A stretch of DNA of 35,677 bases from Clostridia bacterium (GTDB lineage: Bacteria; Bacillota; Clostridia; Oscillospirales; CAG-272). The translations under genes and the position numbers were made by a program. The notes below the pieces were generated by a model. The model did no database searches and was not told the origin of the DNA. It saw nothing but the letters and a program-made list of their open reading frames with translations. Shown here in pieces: positions 8,368 to 16,848 of this stretch. The stretch is from NCBI GenBank assembly GCA_017503325.1, contig JAFVTI010000007.1, positions 1-35,677 of the forward strand, written 5' to 3'. How positions within the stretch are numbered: position 1 is the first letter of the stretch; each line of letters begins with the position of its first letter.

Positions 8368-10800
8368 ATGCAAGACCTTTACAACAGATACCAAAAGGCT
8401 AAGCGCGCATTGTTCGATAAGTACTATCAGAGCTTGAACGACATGCAGCGCAAAGCAATCTACAGCGTCAACGGTCCGTTGCTCATCCTGGCGGGCGCGG
8501 GAAGCGGCAAGACAACCGTGCTTGTCAAGAGAATTGCGCATATCATCCGCTACGGTGACGCTTATATGACCGAGCGCGTGCCGGGTGGTGTGGACGCCGC
8601 TTACGTGGAAAGCCTTGAGCGTGCGATTGATCTTCCCGCACAAGAGATCGGCGAGATTCTTTACGAGCTTGCCGAGCAGCCCTGTCCGCCCTACCGTATC
8701 CTGACCTTTACCTTTACCAATAAAGCCGCAAACGAGATGAAGGAAAGACTTTCCCGCACATTTGCCGATCCCGACGTGGCAAAGGATATCTGGGCGGGCA
8801 CCTTCCACTCGATCTGCCTGCGCATTCTGCGCATTTACGGCGAGAGATTGGGATACCAAAAGGAATTTACCATTTACGACGCGGACGACACCAAAAAGGC
8901 GGTCGGCTCTGCCATGAAGGCCTGCAACGTGGATGACAAGCAATTTCCCATCAAGAGCGTCATCGCAGCCATCAGCTCGGCAAAGGAAAAGCTGCAAACG
9001 CCCGAAATGTACGAGGTGGTGTCGGGAAATGATTTCAGACAGTCCCGTATCGCAAAGATTTACAAGAAATATCAGGAGCAGCTGCGTGCCTCCAACGCTA
9101 TGGATTTTGACGATATCATCATGAATACCGTCACGCTGCTGCGCGAGCACGAGGACGTGCGCCTTTCCTATCAGCGCAGATTTTTGTACGTCTGCGTGGA
9201 TGAGTATCAGGACACCAACACCGCACAGTTTGCGCTTTGCGCGCTGCTCTCGGGCGGCTACCGCAATCTCATGGTGGTGGGTGACGACGACCAGAGTATC
9301 TACCGCTTCCGCGGCGCAACCATTGAGAACATTCTCAACTTTGACCGCGTGTATGCCGATGCAAGCGTCATCCGACTGGAGCAGAATTACCGCAGCACGC
9401 AGACCATCCTGGATGCTGCCAACGAGGTCATCTCGCACAACGCGGGCAGAAAGGGAAAGACGCTGTGGACGGCTGGCGATAAGGGTGACAAAATCTACTT
9501 AAAGCAGTTGGAAACGCAGGACGCAGAAGCAAGAGAGATCATTTCCACGGTTAACCGCGGCGTTGCCTCGGGGGAATATCATTATCGTGATTTTGCCGTG
9601 CTGTACCGCACCAACGCGCAGGCAAGCAGTATCGAGCGTGCCTTTGCAAAGAGCGCAATGCCTTACCGCATCCTTGGCGGCGTGCGCTTCTCGGATCGTA
9701 AGGAAATCCGTGATATCGTGGCATACCTGCAGCTCTTAGTCAACCATAACGACCGCGAGCGACTCTTGCGCATCATCAACGAGCCAAGGAGAAAAATCGG
9801 TGACCGCACGCTGGAGGCGGTCGAGGCCATTGCCGAGGAGCAGGGATGCTCCATGTTTGATGTGATGCAGCAGGCCAATCGCTATGCCGCGCTCTCGCGC
9901 TCGGCAATCGCGCTGATGAACTTTACTGCAGTCATCAACGAGCTGACCGCGCTTGTCGGTCACATGCCGCTTGGCGAGCTGTTTGATCAGGTGGCAGACC
10001 GCACGGGCTACCGCCAGATGCTGATTGATGGCGGCGAGCAAGAAAAGGATCGCCTTGACAACTTAAACGAATTCAAATCTGCCATGGTGGAATATGAATC
10101 CCGTACCGAGGAGGACGTAGAGCCTACCTTGACCGGCTTTTTGGAGGAAAACGCGCTGGTTGCGGACGTGGACAGATACGACGAGAGTGCCGATGCCGTG
10201 GTCATGATGACCATCCACAGCGCAAAGGGCCTGGAGTTTCCCATCGTGTTCCTGCCCGGCATGGAGGACGGCTTGTTCCCGGGCATGCAGACCATCACGG
10301 GCGGCACGGACGAGATGGAGGAGGAGCGCAGACTCGCCTACGTGGCCTTGACGCGCGCCAAGAAAAAGATCTATATCTACCATACTAAATCGCGCCTGCT
10401 TTACGGTCGCACCACCTACAATCCGCTCTCGCGATTTGTGTCCGAGATCCCCTCTGGCCTGATCGAGAAATTCGAGGAAAAGCCGATCAGAAATCCCTAC
10501 AGCCAGCAGCCGGTCTACAAGACCTACTATTCGGAGTCGCAGAACAAAGCGCCCGCAACTGCGCGGCAGACCAACAACGCAGCCACCCCGTATACCGTGC
10601 GCAAACCCCAGACCACACCCGTAGCGGGCGGCAAAAGGGAAGTGTTCGCACCCGGTGACCGCGTTGCACATATGACATTTGGCGAGGGCGAGATCCTCTC
10701 GGTCAAGAACATGGGCGCGGACGTGCTTTACGAGGTCATGTTTGATAAGGTTGGCACCAAGAAGCTGATGGCCACCTACGCAAAGCTCAGAAAAATTTAA
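8368..10800 (+). CDS. pcrA: ATP-dependent DNA helicase PcrA/UvrD
   Basis: Superfamily 1A 3'-5' helicase used in excision repair, mismatch repair and removal of proteins and RNA polymerase from DNA. The ATG at 8368 has AGAAAGGA upstream and gives 810 residues. Walker A is AGAGSGKT (42-49), motif II is DEYQDT (278-283), motif III is GDDDQSIYRFRGA (305-317), motif IV is LEQNYRST, and motifs V and VI are TIHSAKGLEFP and YVALTRAKKK. The C-terminal 45 residues (RVAHMTFGEGEILSV and onward) match the Tudor-like domain of PcrA that binds RNA polymerase. Between motifs I and Ia there is an extra segment at about residues 63-109, which partly accounts for the greater length compared with typical 720-740-residue PcrA. 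Confidence 0.96.
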   Translation: MQDLYNRYQKAKRALFDKYYQSLNDMQRKAIYSVNGPLLILAGAGSGKTTVLVKRIAHIIRYGDAYMTERVPGGVDAAYVESLERAIDLPAQEIGEILYELAEQPCPPYRILTFTFTNKAANEMKERLSRTFADPDVAKDIWAGTFHSICLRILRIYGERLGYQKEFTIYDADDTKKAVGSAMKACNVDDKQFPIKSVIAAISSAKEKLQTPEMYEVVSGNDFRQSRIAKIYKKYQEQLRASNAMDFDDIIMNTVTLLREHEDVRLSYQRRFLYVCVDEYQDTNTAQFALCALLSGGYRNLMVVGDDDQSIYRFRGATIENILNFDRVYADASVIRLEQNYRSTQTILDAANEVISHNAGRKGKTLWTAGDKGDKIYLKQLETQDAEAREIISTVNRGVASGEYHYRDFAVLYRTNAQASSIERAFAKSAMPYRILGGVRFSDRKEIRDIVAYLQLLVNHNDRERLLRIINEPRRKIGDRTLEAVEAIAEEQGCSMFDVMQQANRYAALSRSAIALMNFTAVINELTALVGHMPLGELFDQVADRTGYRQMLIDGGEQEKDRLDNLNEFKSAMVEYESRTEEDVEPTLTGFLEENALVADVDRYDESADAVVMMTIHSAKGLEFPIVFLPGMEDGLFPGMQTITGGTDEMEEERRLAYVALTRAKKKIYIYHTKSRLLYGRTTYNPLSRFVSEIPSGLIEKFEEKPIRNPYSQQPVYKTYYSESQNKAPATARQTNNAATPYTVRKPQTTPVAGGKREVFAPGDRVAHMTFGEGEILSVKNMGADVLYEVMFDKVGTKKLMATYAKLRKI

Positions 10801-10832
10801 TCAGAAATCAAAAATTCGGAGGCATACATATC

Positions 10833-11414
10833 ATGTTAATTTCCATTACCGGCAAGCTTGGCAGCGGCAAATCCACCGTCTGCAATCTGCTCAAGGACAG
10901 ATACGGCTTTGAGATTTACAGCACGGGCGCATTCCAGCGCGAGGTTGCAAGAAGCATGGGCATCACCACGCTGGAGCTCAATAAGAGACTGCGCGAGGAC
11001 CCCTCTCTGGACTACGTTATTGACGATAAGGTCAAGCAGCTGTCGATTGAAAAGGCGGAGGAAAAGCTGATCTTTGATTCGCGCATGGCATGGCACTTTG
11101 CGGTCAAGTCGTTCAAGATCTTTTTGACCATCGAGCCCTGCGAGGCGGCAAGACGCGTCATGAAAAACCAGCGCGGCTGCGAGGAATTCTATGCCGACGA
11201 AAAGGAAGCGTGCGATAAGCTGATCGAGCGCAGCCAGGTTGAGCAGGCAAGATTTATGCAGATCTACGGCGTGGACTACTACGATTTCAACAACTACGAC
11301 CTGATCGTGGATACCACCGCCCGCACCCCCGAACAGATCATTGAGATCATTATGAATGCCTACGACAGCTACGTAGAAAACGAGGCAAGCTACACCCGCC
11401 GCGTGTTTGATTGA
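10833..11414 (+). CDS. Cytidylate-kinase-like P-loop protein
   Basis: A 193-residue nucleotide-binding protein with the P-loop GKLGSGKST at residues 7-15 and an N-terminal layout (ISITGKLGSGKSTVCNLL) like the cytidylate kinase-like family (Cytidylate_kin2). Family members are annotated as (d)CMP kinases, but a different nucleoside monophosphate or a regulatory role is possible. A later Asp-Ser-Arg (FDSRMAWHF) and the stretch EPCEAARRVMKNQR fit substrate-binding and lid regions. The start is supported by GGAGG. It lies 32 bases after pcrA and is followed by a bidirectional terminator element, so it is the last gene of the pcrA unit. Confidence 0.8.
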   Translation: MLISITGKLGSGKSTVCNLLKDRYGFEIYSTGAFQREVARSMGITTLELNKRLREDPSLDYVIDDKVKQLSIEKAEEKLIFDSRMAWHFAVKSFKIFLTIEPCEAARRVMKNQRGCEEFYADEKEACDKLIERSQVEQARFMQIYGVDYYDFNNYDLIVDTTARTPEQIIEIIMNAYDSYVENEASYTRRVFD

Positions 11415-11424
11415 AAATAGAAAA

Positions 11425-11514
11425 AGCCCCTGTAGATGGGGCTGATGAATTAGCGGAGACATCCGCATAAAGCAAGGACTGCATCACATGGATGCGGTCC
11501 TTGTTTGCTTTTAT
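11425..11514. terminator. Structured bidirectional terminator element, copy 1
   Basis: The gap between two convergent genes holds three hairpins. AGCCCC/GGGGCT (11425-11443) has an A-run before it, so on the minus strand it is a terminator for metA. GCGGA/TCCGC lies at 11453-11466. AAGGACTGCAT/ATGCGGTCCTT (11474-11502) is followed by TTGTTTGCTTTTATTT and ends the rightward unit. A closely similar sequence follows sigE at 22350-22435, with base changes in the last stem that keep pairing. It is thus more than a chance terminator and may be a mobile or RNA element. Confidence 0.7.
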
Positions 11515-11531
11515 TTAACGGCACTTGTGCT

Positions 11532-12449
11532 TTATTGAATCTCCTCAATGTTATAAGGCGTGGTCTGGTAGACCAGGTAATTGAGCCAGTTGGAGTAGAG
11601 CAGGTTCGCGCAGGAGCGCCAAGTGACCACGGGATCGCGGGTCTCGTCGTCGTCCGGGAAATAATTCTTGGGCAGATCGATGGGCAGCCCTGCGTTCTTG
11701 TCGCGCAGATATTCCTTTTTGAGCGTGTCCGCGTCGTATTCCGAATGTCCCGTGATGAATACCTGTCTGCCTCGCTCGGTCATGCAGGCAAACACACCCG
11801 CCTCGGGGGAGCTTGCAAGGATGCGGATTTCGGGAACCTTTTCAATGTCCTCTCTTTTGCAGGTGGTGTGGCGGGAGTGGGGCACCGAGAAGGTGTCGTC
11901 AAAGCCGCGGAACAGGATCGAACGCTTGTAATCAAGAGAATGCTTGTAAACGCCGAAAAGCTTTTTGTCAAGCGGATATTTCGGCACACCGTAGTGGTAG
12001 TAAAGGCCTGCCTGCGCGCCCCAGCAGATGTGGAAGGTGCTGGTTACGTGCGTCTTGCTCCATTCCATGATCTCGCAAAGCTCGGGCCAGTAGTCCACCT
12101 CCTCAAAGGGCAGCTGCTCCACGGGTGCACCCGTGATGATCATACCGTCGTATCTCTTGTCCTTGATCTCTGCAAAGGTCTTGTAGAAGGCAAGCATATG
12201 GTCGCCCGAGGTGTGCGTTGCCTTGTGCGTTGCGGTCTGCAAAAGCTCCAGCTCAACCTGCAAGGGGGTATTGCCGATCAGACGCGCGATCTGCGTCTCG
12301 GTCACGATCTTTTGCGGCATGAGATTGAGCATGAGCACGCGCAGAGGACGGATGTCCTGCGTGATGGCGCGTGTCTCTGTCATGACAAAGATGTTTTCTT
12401 CCAGCAGCGTGGTGGTGGCGGGAAGCCTGTTGGGAATCTTAATGGGCAT
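11532..12449 (-). CDS. metA: Homoserine O-acetyltransferase (MetA family)
   Basis: Activates homoserine in the first committed step of methionine synthesis. The 305-residue length is typical of MetA. The catalytic Cys142 (ICWGAQ), His235 and Glu237 (GHSEYD) stand at the same numbers as in characterised MetA enzymes. Residue 111 is Glu ([12 protein letters not shown]). In the Bacillus cereus enzyme Glu111 selects acetyl-CoA, whereas Gly in E. coli selects succinyl-CoA, so acetylation is predicted despite the MetA name and common succinyltransferase label. It follows metY by 23 bases with AAAGGAG before its ATG. Both should be transcribed from the promoter at 13791-13819. Confidence 0.95.
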   Translation of the reverse strand: MPIKIPNRLPATTTLLEENIFVMTETRAITQDIRPLRVLMLNLMPQKIVTETQIARLIGNTPLQVELELLQTATHKATHTSGDHMLAFYKTFAEIKDKRYDGMIITGAPVEQLPFEEVDYWPELCEIMEWSKTHVTSTFHICWGAQAGLYYHYGVPKYPLDKKLFGVYKHSLDYKRSILFRGFDDTFSVPHSRHTTCKREDIEKVPEIRILASSPEAGVFACMTERGRQVFITGHSEYDADTLKKEYLRDKNAGLPIDLPKNYFPDDDETRDPVVTWRSCANLLYSNWLNYLVYQTTPYNIEEIQ

Positions 12450-12472
12450 CGGAAGAGCTCCTTTATACGAAA

Positions 12473-13753
12473 TTAGACTTGCTCGAGTGCCTGCTCGAGG
12501 TCTGCGATGATATCGGCGGGATTTTCAATGCCGACAGAGAAGCGCACCAGCTCGGGGCGCACGCCTGCGGCAATCAGCTGCTCGTCGGTCAGCTGTCTGT
12601 GCGTAGCACTTGCGGGGTGCAAAGCACTTGTACGGGCATCTGCCACGTGTACCACAATGGCAGCCAGCTTGAGGCTGTCCATCAAGCGCACGGATGCCTC
12701 TCGGCCACCCTTGACGCCAAAGGAGATGACACCGCAGCAGCCGTCGGGCAGATACTTCTGCGCCAGCTCGTACTGTGAGTCACCGGGCAGGGAAGGATAG
12801 GAAACCCAATCGATCTTGGGATGATTCTGCAGATACTTTGCAACCGCCAGCGCGTTGGAGCAATGCTTTTCCATACGTACTGCCAGCGTTTCAAGGCCAA
12901 GGTTAAGAATAAATGCGGGAAGAGCGGCCATGGTGCAGCCAAGGTCACGCAAAAGCTGCACGCGCACCTTGGTGATATAGGCCATGGCATTGCCAAACTG
13001 CTTGGTGTAGATGACGCCGTGGTAGGATTCGTCCGGCTCGTTCATTTCGGGGTACTTGTCCGAGCCTTCCCAGTCGAATTTGCCGCTGTCCACGATCACA
13101 CCGCCCACAACGGTTGCATGACCGTCCATGTACTTGGTGGTGGAGTGTACCACGATATCCGCACCGTGCTCAAAGGGACGGCACAGAACGGGCGTGGCAA
13201 AGGTGTTGTCTACGATCAGCGGAATGCCGTGCTTGTGGGCAAGATTTGCGTATCTTTCAATGTCAAATACTACAAGAGCGGGGTTTGCGACCGTCTCACC
13301 AAAGAACAGACGGGTATTTTCGTCGATCTTGGCCTCGATTTCCTCGTCGGTCATATCGGGCGTGACAAAACGCACCTCGATGCCAAGACGCTGCAGCGTG
13401 ACGGCAAAGAGATTGATGGTGCCGCCGTAGATCGAGGACATGGAGATAAAGTTCTGACCTGCAGAGGTGATGTTGAGAATGGAAAGCAGGCTTGCGGACT
13501 GACCGGAGGACACCAGCATTGCACCAACGCCGCCCTCCATATCGGCAATCTTTGCTTCCACGCAGGCAAGCGTGGGGTTGGAAATACGGGAGTACATGTG
13601 GCCGTCGGCCTTGAGGTCGAACAGGTCACCGACGTGGTCAACGTCGGAGTATTTGTAGGTGGTGCTTTGCACGATGGGCAGCACGCGGGGCTCGCCGTTT
13701 GCGGGCTCGTAGCCGGATTGTACGCATTTTGTGTCGATCTTGTAAGAAGACAT
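12473..13753 (-). CDS. metY: O-acetylhomoserine sulfhydrylase (MetY)
   Basis: PLP-dependent enzyme of the Cys/Met metabolism family that makes homocysteine directly from O-acetylhomoserine and sulfide. The length of 426 residues is typical of MetY and longer than most cystathionine gamma-synthases (about 380). The PLP lysine is Lys207 in [12 protein letters not shown], and the cofactor-ring Asp is Asp182 in VDNTFATP. The SYGG-type loop is present as SSIYGGT. An AAGGAGG ribosome binding site precedes the ATG at 13753. Together with MetA bearing Glu111, this forms a two-gene direct-sulfhydrylation pathway. No SAM riboswitch was seen in the short leader, so the mode of regulation is not visible. 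Confidence 0.95.
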   Translation of the reverse strand: MSSYKIDTKCVQSGYEPANGEPRVLPIVQSTTYKYSDVDHVGDLFDLKADGHMYSRISNPTLACVEAKIADMEGGVGAMLVSSGQSASLLSILNITSAGQNFISMSSIYGGTINLFAVTLQRLGIEVRFVTPDMTDEEIEAKIDENTRLFFGETVANPALVVFDIERYANLAHKHGIPLIVDNTFATPVLCRPFEHGADIVVHSTTKYMDGHATVVGGVIVDSGKFDWEGSDKYPEMNEPDESYHGVIYTKQFGNAMAYITKVRVQLLRDLGCTMAALPAFILNLGLETLAVRMEKHCSNALAVAKYLQNHPKIDWVSYPSLPGDSQYELAQKYLPDGCCGVISFGVKGGREASVRLMDSLKLAAIVVHVADARTSALHPASATHRQLTDEQLIAAGVRPELVRFSVGIENPADIIADLEQALEQV

Positions 13754-13790
13754 GAAAGATCCCTCCTTGGGAATGTATTACTAAAATATC

Positions 13791-13819
13791 ATTATATCAT
13801 GCTTTGGCGGCAATTGCAA
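13791..13819 (-). promoter_or_regulatory. Sigma-A promoter of the metY-metA operon
   Basis: On the minus strand TTGCAA (13814-13819) and TATAAT (13791-13796) are 17 bases apart. The -10 lies about 37 bases from the metY start, leaving a leader too short for a riboswitch. Confidence 0.8.
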
Positions 13820-13864
13820 GGGCTTTTGGGGAGAAAATCATAAAAGCGGGATATATATGCGAAG

Positions 13865-14416
13865 CCCCCGAGTGTCATCCTGAGCGAGGCGAGGTCGCAA
13901 AGCGACCGACCGAGTCGAAGTTTTGCGTAACGTAACAAAGTGGAGTGTAGCAAAACCGCAAGCGCGAAGCGCGAAGCGGGATCTGCGCAGGTTTCTGACA
14001 TGTCTGCTCAGCCTTTGAACTGTCTTAATGTAATTGGTTAGAGAAATGCAATCTGTCCATCTGTAGGGTGCGACGTCCCCGACGCACCGGGAAGGCGCAA
14101 AGAAATTATTGCGTTACAAAAGTTAGTTTATGTAGGACGGTGCGTCGAGGACGTCGCACCCTACAGACGGACGGTTTACATTTTCCTTACCGATTACGCA
14201 TTCAATGCAACTTCTGCAGGCCGCGTGTCAGAAACCGTTTGCGGATCCCGCTCGCCCCGCCAAGATCCTTCGCTACGCTCGAGGATGACGGGCGGGGCAT
14301 TCGCGGTTTTGCTCTGCTGCATTTCGCAGCCGTATGCTGCGAAATATCCGCTCCGCAAAACTTCGACTCGGTCGGTCGCTTTGCGACCTCGCCTCGCTCA
14401 GGATGACACTCGGGGG
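13865..14416. repeat. Composite of nested palindromic repeats (552 bp, gene-free)
   Basis: The outer arms 13865-13927 and 14354-14416 are exact 63-base reverse complements and begin with CCCCCGAGTGTCATCCTGAG. A second, imperfect pair lies inside (13976-14002 with 14224-14251). The innermost pair is 14061-14088 with 14139-14166 (28 bases, one mismatch, GTAGGG type). The middle and inner pairs share one centre near 14113; the outer pair is offset by an extra segment in the right half. That segment contains its own palindrome (CGCCCCGCC with GGGCGGGGC around GATCCTTCGCTACGCTCGAG). The stretch between metY and the acyltransferase therefore looks like repeats inserted into repeats. Short open frames across it are by-products of the repeats. 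Confidence 0.85.
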
Positions 14417-14476
14417 AGAAGACCTGTATCAAGTGGTTTTTCTTTTGCTCTCTTTTTGAAAATTGAGAGAAAACTC

Positions 14477-14505
14477 TTGCAATCTTGCGTGTTCTGTGAT
14501 ATAAT
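14477..14505 (+). promoter_or_regulatory. Sigma-A promoter for the plsC unit
   Basis: TTGCAA (14477-14482) and TATAAT (14500-14505) are separated by 17 bases, 44 bases before the start codon at 14550, and lie just outside the palindromic repeat. Confidence 0.8.
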
Positions 14506-14549
14506 ATTATACTGTATTATTAGTGCGATAATCGGAAAGGAATTGCTTT

Positions 14550-15200
14550 ATGAAGCGTTTGGAGAATTTCCTTGGAAAAATAGCGGGCCTTATATTCCGT
14601 TGCCTGTGCGTGGTGATTACTTACGTGGGCTTTCGTCCCAAGGTGATATATGCAAATCCCGAGAGAAAGAAAAAGGGCTTTGATAAGCCGGTGGTGTTTA
14701 CCTGCAACCACGTGTCCCACAAGGACGGCCTGATCATTGCAACCTTGCTTTGGAAGTACCGCGTGCACATTCTCTCCGCAAAGGATCAGATGGAAAAAAG
14801 CAAGCTGTATTATCACGTGCTCAAAAACAACCGCGCCATTCCCGTCAACCGCTTTGGGCTGGATACGGGCTGGATCAAGGAATGCATGCGCGTGATGAAG
14901 GAAGGGAACAGTATGATTATCTTCCCCGAGGGACATACTTCCAAAACAGGGGAAATGAATCCGTACCGTCCCGGCTTTGCGCTGCTTGCCAATATGGCGG
15001 GCTGCGAGGTGGTTCCTGCCGTGATCGACGGCAACTACAATTTCTTATTCGGCAAGCGCTTGCGCGTGGTGATCGGCGAGCCCGAGCCGCTCAGACCTGC
15101 CCTGGAGGGGCAGAGAAGCTCTGCACATCTGCAGGCTGAGGCGGACCGCTTCCACGATATTTCGCAGGGGCTTTTGGAGCTCGCAGGACAGAAAAAATGA
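14550..15200 (+). CDS. plsC: 1-acyl-sn-glycerol-3-phosphate acyltransferase family protein (PlsC-like)
   Basis: Membrane-associated acyltransferase, 216 residues, probably adding the second acyl chain to lysophosphatidic acid in phospholipid synthesis. The catalytic HX4D motif is NHVSHKD (His54, Asp59), and the substrate-binding block is FPEGHTSKTG (from 125). An N-terminal hydrophobic segment (about 10-27) is the likely membrane contact. The start follows AAAGGA at a good distance. A second PlsC-type gene follows after 15 bases and a third, degenerate one lies at 18569. Which of the first two is the main PlsC cannot be told from sequence alone. Confidence 0.9.
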   Translation: MKRLENFLGKIAGLIFRCLCVVITYVGFRPKVIYANPERKKKGFDKPVVFTCNHVSHKDGLIIATLLWKYRVHILSAKDQMEKSKLYYHVLKNNRAIPVNRFGLDTGWIKECMRVMKEGNSMIIFPEGHTSKTGEMNPYRPGFALLANMAGCEVVPAVIDGNYNFLFGKRLRVVIGEPEPLRPALEGQRSSAHLQAEADRFHDISQGLLELAGQKK

Positions 15201-15215
15201 TTTTTGGAGGTATTT

Positions 15216-16082
15216 ATGCTTCTTGAACTGTTTTTAACGTTAGGTGCACTTTGCTCGGTGCTGACCGTGTTCTTAAATGCAACGCTGGTCACCTCGATCT
15301 TTGATATCTGGATCCCGCTTTTGCTGTGGATTGCATATTCGATCGGCTTTTTCGCGCTGTATGCGCTGGGCTTTGTACTGCTTTCGCTGTTTGTGGATAA
15401 GTCCAAGCCTCAGGAAAGACCCAACCGCTTTTATATGGCTGTGTTTGTGGAGAGCATTGCGCTGTATTTCCGTCTTGCCAGAATCGAGATCCGCGTTCGC
15501 GGCAAGGAGAAAGTGCCTGCAAACGGCAACTTCCTGCTGGTTTCCAATCACCTGTCCGACCACGATTTCATGTCCATGCTGGTCACCCTGCGCGGCAGAT
15601 GCATTCCGTTCGTTTCCAAGCCCGAGAATTTTGATAAGCCCATCATCGGCAGAATGCTGCACAAAAGCGGCTTTTTGCCCATCAACCGCCAGGAGGCGCG
15701 TGAGGCACTGCTTACTATCCGTGAGGTGGCAAACCGTCTGAAGACCCTGCCTGTTTCCTACGGCGTATTTCCCGAGGGAACAAGAAACCGCGAGAGCAAT
15801 ACCGAGCTGTTGCCCTTCCATGAGGGCGTGTTCCTGATGGCAAAGAAGGCAGGCGTGCCCATCGTGATCGTGCGCGTGACAGGAACCGACCAGGTCAAAA
15901 AGCGTGCTCCTTGGAGAAAGACCCGCGTTTACGTGGACTTTGTGGACGTGCTTGACACGGAGACGGTCAGAGCCGCAAGATCCCACGAGCTTTCCGAAAT
16001 GGCGAGAGAGCGCATGGAGGCTGCCGAGGGCTTACCCGCGATCCCCGAGATCCGTCGCACCTTCAAATACGGAAATAATTAA
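15216..16082 (+). CDS. Second PlsC-type acyltransferase
   Basis: A 288-residue protein using the ATG at 15216 (TTTTTGGAGG just upstream; the in-frame ATG at 15204 precedes the ribosome binding site). The N-terminal 65 residues hold two hydrophobic segments, followed by the acyltransferase domain with NHLSDHD (His112, Asp117) and FPEGTRNRES (from 185). Domain layout and motifs fit lysophospholipid or glycerol-phosphate acyltransferases. It differs from its upstream neighbour in having the extra membrane-spanning N-terminus, so the two are unlikely to be a recent duplication and probably use different acyl acceptors or donors. It is co-transcribed with the gene at 14550. Confidence 0.9.
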   Translation: MLLELFLTLGALCSVLTVFLNATLVTSIFDIWIPLLLWIAYSIGFFALYALGFVLLSLFVDKSKPQERPNRFYMAVFVESIALYFRLARIEIRVRGKEKVPANGNFLLVSNHLSDHDFMSMLVTLRGRCIPFVSKPENFDKPIIGRMLHKSGFLPINRQEAREALLTIREVANRLKTLPVSYGVFPEGTRNRESNTELLPFHEGVFLMAKKAGVPIVIVRVTGTDQVKKRAPWRKTRVYVDFVDVLDTETVRAARSHELSEMARERMEAAEGLPAIPEIRRTFKYGNN

Positions 16083-16116
16083 AATACAAGTGTCATTTTG
16101 ACACGGGAGACTTACC

Positions 16117-16848
16117 ATGTTAGAACTGCGAAATATTTCTTACTCGGTCACCGATGAGGTGACGGGCAAGACCACCGATATCATCCGCGACGTCAGTCTG
16201 ACCATCAACGACAGATTCGTCGCCATCACCGGACCAAACGGCTCCGGTAAATCCACGCTGGCAAAGATCATCGCCGGCATCATCACCCCCACCTCGGGAA
16301 GAATCCTGTTTTGCGGACAGGATATTACCGATATGGGCATTTCAGAGCGTGCCAATCTTGGCATCAGCTATGCATTCCAGCAGCCTGTCCGCTTCAAGGG
16401 AATCACGGTCAAGGACCTGATCTCGATCGCAGCAGGCAAGGATATCTCGGTTGCCCAGGCCTGCGCATACCTCTCCGAGGTCGGCCTTTGCGCCAAGGAA
16501 TACGTCAACCGCGAGGTCAACGGCTCTTTGTCGGGCGGTGAGCTCAAGAGAATCGAGATCGCCATGATCAACGCAAGAAACACCCCCTTTGCCGTGTTTG
16601 ATGAGCCCGAGGCAGGTATTGACCTGTGGAGCTTTGGCTCGCTGATCACCGTGTTTGAGCGTATGTATGAAAAAAATAAGGGAAGTATTCTGATCATTAC
16701 GCATCAGGAGCGCATCTTGGACATTGCGGACACCGTGATCGTGCTTTCCGAGGGTCGCGTGACAGCTATGGGCAGCAAGGAAGAGATCCTGCCCGACCTG
16801 TTCGGCACGCAAAGGCCCTGCAGAGTGATCGTAGGAGGTGAGGGCTGA
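16117..16848 (+). CDS. sufC: SufC-like Fe-S cluster assembly ATPase
   Basis: ABC-type ATPase of 243 residues that powers the SufB-type scaffold during iron-sulfur cluster assembly in the cytoplasm. Walker A is GPNGSGKST (39-47), the signature is LSGGE (138-142), Walker B is FAVFDEPEAGID (158-169), and the switch histidine is in ITHQE (His196). The Q-loop reads AFQQP. It has no membrane partner next to it; instead its stop overlaps the start of a SufB homologue by one base. This C-then-B order without sufD, sufS or sufU matches the minimal SUF-like systems described in anaerobic bacteria and archaea. Confidence 0.9.
   Translation: MLELRNISYSVTDEVTGKTTDIIRDVSLTINDRFVAITGPNGSGKSTLAKIIAGIITPTSGRILFCGQDITDMGISERANLGISYAFQQPVRFKGITVKDLISIAAGKDISVAQACAYLSEVGLCAKEYVNREVNGSLSGGELKRIEIAMINARNTPFAVFDEPEAGIDLWSFGSLITVFERMYEKNKGSILIITHQERILDIADTVIVLSEGRVTAMGSKEEILPDLFGTQRPCRVIVGGEG

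Noticed and set aside
6421..9438. Long minus-strand frames opposite the membrane protein and pcrA
   Set aside because: They cover confidently identified genes, have low-complexity composition and no start signals.
11438..11470. Hammerhead ribozyme suggested by CTGATGA
   Set aside because: The conserved GAAA does not follow a stem II at the right place, and the second copy (CTGAAGA) does not form the required three helices.
13754..13864. SAM (S-box) riboswitch ahead of metY
   Set aside because: The promoter leaves a leader of only about 30 bases, with no conserved SAM aptamer sequence or terminator hairpin.
14068..14683. Open frames of 112 and 152 residues in the metY-plsC gap
   Set aside because: They run through the palindromic repeats, lack ribosome binding sites and overlap the plsC promoter.
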